From contig CM074758.1 of assembly GCA_037355855.1 (NCBI GenBank), positions 6,793,001-6,857,000 of the forward strand: a stretch of 64,000 bases of DNA. Direction: 5' to 3'. The notes under the pieces were generated by a model. That model did no database searches. It had not been told where the DNA came from and saw only the letters and a list, made by a program, of their open reading frames with translations. The DNA is from Pseudo-nitzschia pungens. Its lineage: Eukaryota > Bacillariophyta > Bacillariophyceae > Bacillariales > Bacillariaceae. Positions 26,047 through 34,036 of this stretch are shown here, one piece after another (the stretch's first letter is position 1; every line of letters begins with the position of its first letter). The position numbers and the translations under genes were made by a program.

Positions 26047-26850
26047 CCGGGAGCGGTCGGAAATAGAAAAACGTGCGCACCGCGCGACAGGTTAAGTTTT
26101 TTCAAAATGATATGTATGAACTTACCGCACATACTACATATATCAACGTGTGATTTACGTATTCGTTAAGTAAGTTCATGAAAAAAATCTCTGCGATTTC
26201 AAATTTGAAAAGGGGGAACCGGGAAACTAAAAATAGTTGTTTTTGGGTCACGTAATTAATTACGTAATTACGTACGTAATTAATTAATTACGTACGTAAT
26301 TAATTAATTACGTACGTAATTAATTAATTACGTACTCGTACGTAATTAATATTACGTACGATTGGATTTAATTACGTACGATTGGATTTAATTACGTACG
26401 ATTGAAGATTAATTACGTAACTATGTGGCTTAAATAGGTGAACCAGCCAATTTAATGACGCAATAATAATTTAAATATGCCCTTCATCAATGTAAAACAT
26501 AAGCCTCTTGTTAGAGCCTCCAAATTGCTTCAGTTTGATGACAAAGACGATGTATGCGCCTTTTAAAGTGCCGCTAACAGCCACATAATAGATACAATAG
26601 ACATATATGCGCAATTTAAAGTGCCGCTGATAGCCACTTATTCGGTACGGGCTGTCGGCGCCACTTTAAATGGCGCCCTTACTGGTAAGGTAAGCCCCTG
26701 TAAGTGGCGCTAAAAGTCACGCTAGAAGTCACTCTGCCGGAGCTGAGTACTTGTACCGTAAATGGCTGTCGTGATGAGCCAATAAAAAAATTCGATTTTC
26801 CAGTACAAATTGTACAGGGATTTATGTAGAAAAAAAATTAATGCAAGGGG
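26047..26850 (+). repeat. Left inverted arm
   Basis: It matches the reverse complement of about 32240-32926 with scattered differences and one or more gaps. The middle (about 26255-26360) is a nearly pure array of TAATTAATTACGTACG palindromes. Confidence 0.65.
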
Positions 26851-27110
26851 GACAGCAAGCAGCAAGCAGCAACGCGTCGATAATACAGGGGGGGGGGACA
26901 GCAAGCAGCAACGCATCGATAATACAGGGGGGGCAGCAAGCAGCAACAAGCAGCAACGCGTCGATGATACAGGGGGGACAGCAAGCAGCAACGCGTCGAT
27001 AATACAAGGGGGACAGCAAGCAGCAAGCAGCAACGCGTCGATAATACAGCGGGGGACAGCAAGCAGCAACGCGTCGATAATACAGGGGGGAAAGCAAGCA
27101 GCAAGCCGCC
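26845..27110 (+). repeat. G-rich minisatellite array A
   Basis: Units of about 34 bp share the core AGCAACGCGTCGATAATACA followed by a run of 4-9 G and ACAGCAAGC. Long protein frames on the opposite strand are products of the repeat, not genes. Confidence 0.8.
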
Positions 27111-27309
27111 TTTACTGGTACCGGTACCGTAAATCAGTAGAGCTGAGTACCGTACGAATAAGTTGCTGTCAGCGCCACTTTAATAAACCGGTACTAAAGC
27201 AGGAATTGGCTGTCAGCGCCACGCTACGTACTAGAAGTCACTCTGTCCTGAGTACCGTACGTACATGACGGTACATACGAATAAGTGGCTGTCAGCGCCA
27301 TTTAAAGTG

Positions 27310-27570
27310 GCGCTAGTGCAAGTACTACGAAATTCCTATCAGCTGATCCCCCCATTTTAAATCAGATTAACTCGAGGAGTTAATGTGGAATCAACGTAAA
27401 CTCCGAAAAACTCTGTAGTACAAATTTCTATGTAATTTATTGTAGGCTCTAGTCTTCCTCTTTTTTGACACCAACACACCACTCCTTCTTGTTTTGACTG
27501 GGACCATGGTGATTGCCCAAATCCTGTTGCAACAGCTCCTTTGAACCCATTTTTCTTGTCCAGAGCAACC
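27310..27570 (+). repeat. Inner inverted arm, left copy
   Basis: This stretch, with CTCGAGGAGTTAATGTGGAA and GGGACCATGGTGATTGCCC, reappears as the reverse complement at about 30150-30460. It shows a second, inner palindromic element within the outer arms. Confidence 0.55.
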
Positions 27571-27612
27571 CTTTCATTATTCTGAGGTCTATGGCCTTTT
27601 TTCCAGTGAAAA

Positions 27613-28317
27613 TTGACCTCGCAGAGTGATTTTTCGACTGCTTTTTATTCTTCGACCGACAACGACGGGAATTCGACAATCGACAATTCCACCATGGTGA
27701 ATGGCAATCCCCATTACAGAAGCAGAGAATTCAATCGGAATCAACAGGAAGAAGGGCTCTACGACAGCAAATCAGGCATTTACTTTTCGGAATTGATACA
27801 AGAGATTCCGATACTGGACCATGAATTATCCGAATGGGATTGCGGACATCCGTAGGGACGATATGATTGATGTGGATGAAGCAGGTATTAAACTAGAGAA
27901 CGCAAACAGGAGAATGGGGAAGGCTGCGCTCTGTGGGAGGGTGCGCCAGCAAGGGAACTACGGCCATCCTGTAAATCATACTCTCAAGATGGCAATCAGC
28001 AGGGATCCTGAGGGACGTCGCTGGGTTAGATTTGATACAGCAGGAACCGACGACATCTCCTTCGCTGCGTTTATTGACAGCATCCTCGAATCCCTACCAC
28101 CGGGTGTGGACGGCAATAGAAAGTGTTTTCTCATGGACAATTTGGTGGCTCACCGCAGTCCACTGGCGCTGGGTGCAATTCTAGCGGCGGGGCATCAATT
28201 TGTTGAGTGCACTTACAATCCAATCATCAATGTTGATTCCGATTGTTGGACCAAGCCTATCCATTCCCATCTTCTATCAAGAAGAAGAAGGCAAAGAAGG
28301 GAGGCCCCCCCTCTGTA
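27613..28317 (+). pseudogene. Broken Tc1/IS630-like (DDE_3-type) transposase
   Basis: Two overlapping plus frames give one degraded protein. The first (from 27613) ends ELSEWDCGHP and the second (from 27821, +1 phase) carries RRDDMIDVDEAGIKL and, 90 residues on, CFLMDNLVAHRS. These resemble the first two catalytic Asp blocks of the IS630/Tc1 DDE_3 group. Between them is a G-rich loop region (GKAALCGRVRQQGNYGH) typical of these proteins. A frameshift near 27820-27860 and interruption by a MITE at 28320 break the gene; the usual NP-IE block with the third acidic residue is not found, although a short frame right of the MITE (29095-29243) may be its remnant. Confidence 0.6.
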
Positions 28318-28319
28318 TA

Positions 28320-29094
28320 TTGTCGCGTCTCCACCAGGCGATTGTCGAGTCTCCACCATTGTCGATTGTCGATTGTCGCGTCTCCACCATTGTCGATTGT
28401 CTCCGGCTCCACCATGGTCGATTTCGATTTGGTGGTTGTATTTCTTAGTGGTACTAGTTTGTTGGATTTTGCTTTTGCAATTTGCAAAAATAGAAATAAT
28501 GAATTAGTGTTGCTCCAGTTTCTTGCTCCAGTTTGCTCCAGTTTCTTATTATTTGTAATAGGTTTTCGATTGTACCCTAATAGCGCCGCCGGCAGTGTCA
28601 CTCCCACGTCACTCCTGTGTCACTCCCACATCTAAGTATCGAACACTTGTGGGAATCGATTATATTCATCTCTATTGGTGGATATCGAACATAGGTACAA
28701 TAGAAAACCTCGGACGTCCAGATGGTGGGATTGAAGTCGACCGGCGCCGCAAAGTATAGAAGAACTGCTGGGATTGAAGACCGACGTGCTTGTAATCTGA
28801 TAGGTTAGAGTTGTCTTTAGTTATTATTCATTTACAGGGGTGGATACCGAACATATGTTACATGAAAACCAGAACACCAAAACGCAAATCGATCGATCGA
28901 TCGATCGATCCACTACCACTACCAAAAGCGCTCAGCGCTCAGCAACTCTAATTCATTATTTCTATTTTTGCAAATTGCAAAAGCAAATCCAATAAACAAA
29001 CACTAAGAAATACAACCAAAATCGACAATCGACCATGGTGGACACAACAATCGACTTGTGGAGACGCAACAATCGCCCGGTGGAGACGTGACAA
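28320..29094. mobile_element. Mariner-type MITE with TA target sites
   Basis: The ends are TTGTCGCGTCTCCACC from 28320 and its near-perfect complement ending at 29094 (TTGTCACGTCTCCACC on the minus strand). TA flanks both (28318-28319, 29095-29096). The inverted similarity continues for over 150 bp through repeated TCCACCATNGTCGATT words and the TTTTGCAATTTGCAAAA region. It has no coding capacity. It interrupts the transposase remnant. A related copy lies at about 56478-57163. Confidence 0.7.
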
Positions 29095-29244
29095 TACATT
29101 CAGTTCATATACCCGACGTTCGCAAAGTAGTTTACGAACTCAGGGATTCCCCAAATAATTGCATACAACTGCTGGCTCAGTTCAGCTGGGTTGGAAATAT
29201 GGTACATCTTGTAGCTGAGTGCCATTTCAATGGTATTGAATAGT

Positions 29245-29605
29245 CCTTGTTGGTTTTCAAGATCCCGCGAGCAATTTTTCTCACCTTCCTGAAGGGGAGA
29301 TCAATAAGTCCTCGTCATCAGGCACGTCGATTATCTCTTGTTCTCTCACGAGCCGGTCCACCTGCGCTTGTAACGTTGCGGATGGCATCTTTACCCCGTT
29401 CACTGCAGTATTGACAGAAAGAAACGTCTTCATGTTGCGGAGATCGGAATTTTATGCTGCGATTTCTTGGGGGGTGGCTTTTTCATCTTGCTGGATGCTG
29501 GATCGAACAGACCAAGGGTAGGGAGCGTTGCTGCTGGTGGAGTTGCTAGAACCGCTGTCGATGCTGGGATTGGACTGATTGTTGCAGCCGAAGTGGTATT
29601 TCTTG
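29245..29605 (-). other. Unassigned stretch with a short minus-strand frame
   Basis: A minus frame beginning near 29433 reads MKTFLSVNTAVNGVK and ends after about 50 residues. It looks protein-like but I do not recognise it. It could be another captured fragment or remnant of the surrounding element. Confidence 0.2.
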
Positions 29606-29609
29606 GCGC

Positions 29610-29770
29610 TGGTATACTATCGACGCGTTGCTGCTTGCTGTCGTGTCGGTATACTATCGACGCGTGGCTGCTTGCTGCTTGCTGTCCCCCCTGTATTATC
29701 AACGCGTTGCTGCTTGCTGTCCCCTGTGTATCGACGCGTTGCTGCTTGCTGTCCACCCCCCTTTATTATA
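29610..29770 (-). repeat. G-rich minisatellite array B (G-runs on the minus strand)
   Basis: The same 34-bp family as array A, in opposite orientation and more degenerate, with the core TATCGACGCGTTGCTGCTTG. It ends at a 42-bp module shared with 56137-56178, after which a captured gene fragment starts. Confidence 0.75.
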
Positions 29771-29808
29771 TCGACTCGTTGAAACCACTCGCTGTTAGCA
29801 TCGCTCAT

Positions 29809-30090
29809 GGCAGCAGCAACATCATCGAGAGAGAATACACCGGCAAATTCAAGGGCCCCGAAAAGACGCTCGAAGTTGTCTTTTGCCGAAAGGGGGACAC
29901 GGAGGGGCCGCAGAATATTTCTCCTGGAGACGCCGCGGGAGGCGTATCCCGTCAGATCGGCCTCTGTTCCCTCGGCTGCGCCGAGCTGGACCTGATTTGT
30001 GACCGGGCCCGTGTCACCATCCTCTCAAGCGTATCGAACACCTACCTCGACGCGTACGTTTTAACCAAACTGCTGCATACCCCCGAGTAG
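29809..30090 (+). pseudogene. Captured 5' fragment of an S-adenosylmethionine decarboxylase gene
   Basis: The plus frame reads KFKGPEKTLEVVFCRKGD, then about 60 residues on LSSVSNTYLDAYVLTK, then stops. These match the two best-known N-terminal blocks of eukaryotic S-adenosylmethionine decarboxylase, the polyamine-pathway enzyme that makes decarboxylated SAM: the FEG.EK.LE block and the block just before the ESS self-cleavage site. Where the family has YVLSESS, this copy has YVLTKLL and ends, so it loses the serine that forms the pyruvoyl cofactor and everything after it. In the first block the family Glu (human Glu8) is Lys (AAG 29851-29853). It has no credible start codon in frame. It follows a minisatellite, and is almost certainly a dead captured fragment. 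Confidence 0.65.
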
Positions 30091-30149
30091 TTCCACCACC
30101 TCCGGGGTGTGGAAGTGACTTTCTGGAAAAAAGGCTCAAACACACTCTC

Positions 30150-30470
30150 AATGCAAGGGTTGCTCTAGACAAGAAAAATGGTTCAATGGGTGTGTTGCAA
30201 CAGGATTTGGGCAATCACCATGGTCCCGGTCGAAACAAGAAGGTGTTGTCAAAAGAATGAACAAAATCAGTGTTCTGACAACGGTGTCGAAACAGAGCCA
30301 GATAGAGCACGATTGATCCTACAATAAATTACGTAGAAATTTGTACTACAGAGTTTTTCGGAGTTTACGTCGATTCCACATTAACTCCCCGAGTTAATCT
30401 GATTAAAAATGGGGGGGATCAGCTGTTAGGAATTTTGTAGTACGAGTAATTAACCTTACTACAAAATTCT
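30150..30470 (-). repeat. Inner inverted arm, right copy
   Basis: It is the reverse complement of about 27310-27570, including GGGCAATCACCATGGTCCC and ATTAACTCCCCGAGTTAATC. It closes the inner palindromic unit that holds the transposase, MITE and captured fragment. Confidence 0.55.
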
Positions 30471-30479
30471 TACTACTAT

Positions 30480-31630
30480 CAGCTGTCCCCCGGTTCTAGG
30501 TCCCCGACTACTAATTTCTACTGAAACCCAGGGACAGCTGATACCGGTAGGAATTCTGTAGTAGCGGCACTTTAAAAGGCGCGTATGTATAAATCGTCCT
30601 TGTCATCAAATTAAAGGAATTTGGAGGCTTTAATAAAAGGCTTAAGTTCAAATTTAGTGCCACTAGAAGTGCGCTGACTTACCTGTAACCCTAACTTACC
30701 TTACCAGTAAAGGCGCCATTGAAAGTGGCGCCCCCGGCACGTAAACCAGTTGGGATATTAGTACGAGCGGTCGGAAATAGAAAAACGTGCGCACCGCGTG
30801 ACAGGTTAAGTTTTTTCAAAATGATACATATGAACTTACCGTACATACTACATATATCAATGTGTGATTTACGTATTAATACGTAGAACGAGATAAGTAA
30901 CGTTCATGAAAAAATCGCCACGATTCAAATTTAAAAAAAGGGGGAACCAGGAAACTAAAAATTGGGTTTTTTTTACGTAATTAATTAAAATTACGTACGT
31001 AATTAATTAATTACGTACGTAATTAATATTACGTACGATTGGATTTAATTACGCACGATTTCACAATTAAGCTCTTAAGTGGGTTATATCATAATTAAAT
31101 AAGCTAGATAATAATATTAAAAAATGTACGCAAGCCTATCAATGTAGCACTTAGGCTATTACTATAGACATATACGGTATACGCGCCATTCAAAGTGCCG
31201 CTGATAGCCACTTATTCGGTATGTACGTACTAATATTAAATAGGTAAAGCAGCCAAATTAACGACACAGTAATAATTTGAATAAGCCTTGTATCAATTTG
31301 AACTTAAGCCTTGTATTAAAGCCTCCAAATTCCTTTAATTTGATGACAAGGACGATGTATACATAATCTTACCCGCCTTTTAAAGTGCCGCTACTACAGA
31401 ATTCCTACTGGTATCAGCTGTCCCTAGAACCGGGGGACAGCTGATAAGAATTTTGTAGTAAGGTTAATTAAGGTTACTTGCACCACTAGCGCCACTTTAA
31501 ATGGCGCTGACAGCCACTTATTCGTACGTACTCTTACCGTCAATTCCTGCTTTAAATCTTATGGTACCGGTACCAGTAAAGGCGCCGTTTAAAGTGGCGC
31601 TGACAGCCACTTATTTGTACGTGCCGTCAC
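30480..31630. repeat. Degenerate partial copy of the outer arm and related repeats
   Basis: From about 30764 the sequence GAGCGGTCGGAAATAGAAAA repeats the left arm in the same orientation, through the TAATTAATTACGTACG tract and the AAAGTGCCGCTGATAGCCAC words. 30540-30760 contains inverted pieces of the same words. No gene is seen. Confidence 0.5.
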
Positions 31631-31639
31631 GTACTTTAC

Positions 31640-31930
31640 GTAAGCAGCAAACAGCAAACAGCAGCAACGTGTCGATAATAGGGGGGGGGGGACAGCAAGC
31701 AGCGAGCAGCAGCAATGCGTCGATAATACAGGGGGGGACAGAAAGCAGCAAGGGGGACAGCAAGCAGCAACGCGTCGATAATACAGGGGGGGGGACAGCA
31801 AGCAGCAACGCGTCGATAATAGTACAGGGGGGGGACAGCAAGCAGCAAGCAGCAACGCGTCGATAATACAGGGGGGGGGCAGCAAGCAGCAACGCATCGA
31901 TAATACAGGGGGGGACAGCAAGCAGCAGCT
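31640..31930 (+). repeat. G-rich minisatellite array C
   Basis: The same 34-bp family as array A, with runs of up to ten G on the plus strand. It faces array D in opposite orientation 75 bp away, so the pair could form a long hairpin. Confidence 0.8.
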
Positions 31931-32004
31931 GCGCGTTAAATCACCAGAGCTGAGTACTGTACGAATAAGTGGCTGTCAGGGCCACTTTAAACGGCGCCTG
32001 GTTA

Positions 32005-32240
32005 CCCCCATCGACGCGTTGTCCCCCCCTGTACTATCGACGCGTTGCTGCTTGCTCCCCTGTATTATCGACGCGTCGCTGCTTGCTGTCCCCCCCCCCC
32101 TGTATTATCGACGCGTTGCTGCTTGCTGTCCCCCCCCCCTATTATCGACGCGTTGCTGCTGCTCGCTGCTTGCTGTCCCCCCCTGTATTATTATTGACGC
32201 GTTGCTGCTGCTTGCTGTCCCCCCTGTATTAAATTTTTTT
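32005..32240 (-). repeat. G-rich minisatellite array D, inverted relative to C
   Basis: Units with core TATTATCGACGCGTTGCTGC and C-runs on the plus strand. It adjoins the right inverted arm exactly as array A adjoins the left arm. Confidence 0.8.
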
Positions 32241-32926
32241 TCCACATAAAAGCCTGTACAATTTGTACTGGAAAATTGAATTTTTTGATTGGCTCATTCA
32301 AGACAGCCATTTGTTGGTATGTACGGTGAGTGACTTCGCGTGACTTTTAGCGCCACTTAAAGGGGCTTACCTTACCAGTAAAGGCGCCATATGTGGCTGT
32401 TAGCGGCACTTTAAAAGGCGCATACATCGTCCTTGTCATCAAATTGAAGCAATTTGGAGGCTTTAATGAAAGGCTTATGTTTTACATTGATAGAGGGCAT
32501 ATTTAAATTATTATTGCGTCATTAAATTGGCTACTTTACCTATTTAAGCCACATAATTGCGTAATTAATCTTCAATCGTACGTAATTAAATCCAATTGTA
32601 CGTAATTAAATCCAATCGTACGTAATATTAATTACGTACGTAATTAATTAATTACGTATGTAATTAATTAATTACGTACGTAATTAATTAATTACGTGAA
32701 CCAAAAACAACTATTTTTAGTTTCCCGGTTTTAGTTTCCCGGTTCCCCCTTTTTAAATTTGAATCGTGGACATTTTTTCATGAACGTTACTTATCTCGTT
32801 CTACGTATTAATACGTAAATCACACATTGATATATATAGTATGTACGGTAATTTCATATGTATCATTTTGAAAAAACTTAACCTGTCGCGCGGTGCGCAC
32901 GTTTTTCTATTTCCGACCGCTCCCGG
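32240..32926 (-). repeat. Right inverted arm
   Basis: It is the reverse complement of the left arm 26047-26850, ending CCGACCGCTCCCGG at 32926. It contains the same TAATTAATTACGTACG palindromic tract. Confidence 0.65.
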
Positions 32927-33420
32927 AAGACTTAGTTTTTTTATACTTCTACATAGTATTTTACACCGTTGAATTACAGATAGGGTTAAGGCTATGAAAG
33001 CAAAACTTCAGATACAAGTGACATACGGTGTTGGTATGATTACAATATGCAACTAAAAGAATGAGTACCAGAAAACACGTTCAAATCCTACGTGTGCTCA
33101 TTTGGTGCGCGCAAAACTCATTTGGTTACATTCTCTCACTCAGATGGGTGTGAGCGATGCCTAAGACCGTTAGAACGCATCACAAAAATATTTCCAAGTC
33201 GAAAACTCAAAACACCGTGTAAAATCACGTGATAAAATTTGACATCGATTTTTTCTTTAAATGTTATCTGATTTTACTTGACATCTCGTCGGCCAATCTG
33301 AAGAGCAGATCCACAGACCGACAAGGGTAACAACAATAAACTTGAACTAAAAAAACATGCCATAGCAGCAACAACAGGGGTACTTCCCCTATCCAACAAA
33401 CAACAATCAGCAACAGCGCC
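32927..33420. other. Flank between the inverted-arm element and the Crypton 3' end
   Basis: No gene is seen. Near 33366-33392 the words AGCAGCAACAACAGGGGTAC resemble AGCAGCAATAACAGGGGTAC near 53664 on the far side of the Crypton, which may mark its boundaries. Confidence 0.35.
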
Positions 33421-33717
33421 TCAGCAAAGCCGCGGATCTGGACCATTTTTGTTGTCGTCCCGGATCAAATTGATTAGACGTGTCGTCGACACGTCCCCGA
33501 AGACACAACGGAGCTTACTACATGCTGTGTTGAGGTCATTCCCTTTATTCAGCAAGCGCTCTACAGCATCCCATATCAGCTTCCTTCTTGCATATTTATA
33601 CTTGCAGCGTCCCCTCTCTCTTCTACTGAAGTCCCTTGCTGGCTTCCGACCACCGATGCTGTTCTGATACTCGTCCCACATTGCTTCGATGGTTCGCGGA
33701 TGCGGAAACAGAGTGGC
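33421..33717 (-). pseudogene. Crypton gene, C-terminal GCR1_C-like DNA-binding piece
   Basis: After the LINE, the frame resumes with ATLFPHPRTIEAMWDEYQ and ends at the stop 33423-33421. The pattern W-x-E-Y, then a Gly-rich turn (SIGGRKPA), a basic region, and YARRKLIWDAVERLL fits the GCR1_C domain found at the C-terminus of many Crypton recombinases, used for DNA binding. It is 98 codons long and uninterrupted. A one-codon-exact join with 44609 through the shared 19-bp duplication supports that it belongs to the same gene. Confidence 0.75.
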
Positions 33718-33736
33718 AGGCTTTCCAGTATTTGGA
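33718..33736 (+). repeat. LINE target-site duplication, 3' side
   Basis: AGGCTTTCCAGTATTTGGA, 19 bp, identical to 44609-44627. It lies within the Crypton codons for PNTGKP. Confidence 0.95.
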
Positions 33737-34036
33737 TAATAATAATATACGTATTTAAATAACTTTAATCACCAAAGGTGAAACTAAATTACTCAGTCTG
33801 TAACCAGACTTTAACGTCGCCTCCATCAAAGAGTCAGGACCCCAAGTGGTAGAACGACAAATTTTTCAAACAAACCTTGAAGATCAAGCAGGGAAAAGGA
33901 CAAACAAGTCCCACAAAATAGGGACTTGAGAGAAAGTGAGATGGGAATGGAGATATTGGGATAAGATCCAGTATCAAAAGGTAAATGACAAGATAAGCAG
34001 CAAGAACAGAAGACAAGACCAAGGTACAAAGTGTAA
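33737..34036 (-). other. LINE 3' UTR and TTA-repeat tail
   Basis: These 300 bp end (minus strand) in ACGTATATTATTATTA. The segment with GTCTGGTTACAGACTGAGTA is shared with a second LINE end at 57244-57330, and the tail alone recurs at 61277-61303. Confidence 0.7.

Larger units (their letters stand above)
26047..32926. mobile_element. Nested element of 6.9 kb bounded by long inverted arms
   Basis: The left edge reads CCGGGAGCGGTCGGAAATAG from 26047 and the right edge is its reverse complement ending at 32926. The arms continue to match inward for roughly 800 bp (about 26047-26850 against 32926-32240). They include an AATTAATTACGTACGT-rich tract, words such as AAAGTGCCGCT and GGCGCC, and a G-rich minisatellite at their inner ends. 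A third, partial copy in left-arm orientation begins near 30764. Inside are a broken DDE transposase, a MITE and a captured gene fragment. I see no clean target duplication. It behaves like a foldback-type or composite element, or several nested non-autonomous elements. Confidence 0.55.

Noticed and set aside
26722..27268. Cys/Leu-rich frames of 80-150 codons across the G-rich minisatellites
   Set aside because: Translation of a tandem DNA repeat in all frames; no start context, domain or conservation between arrays.
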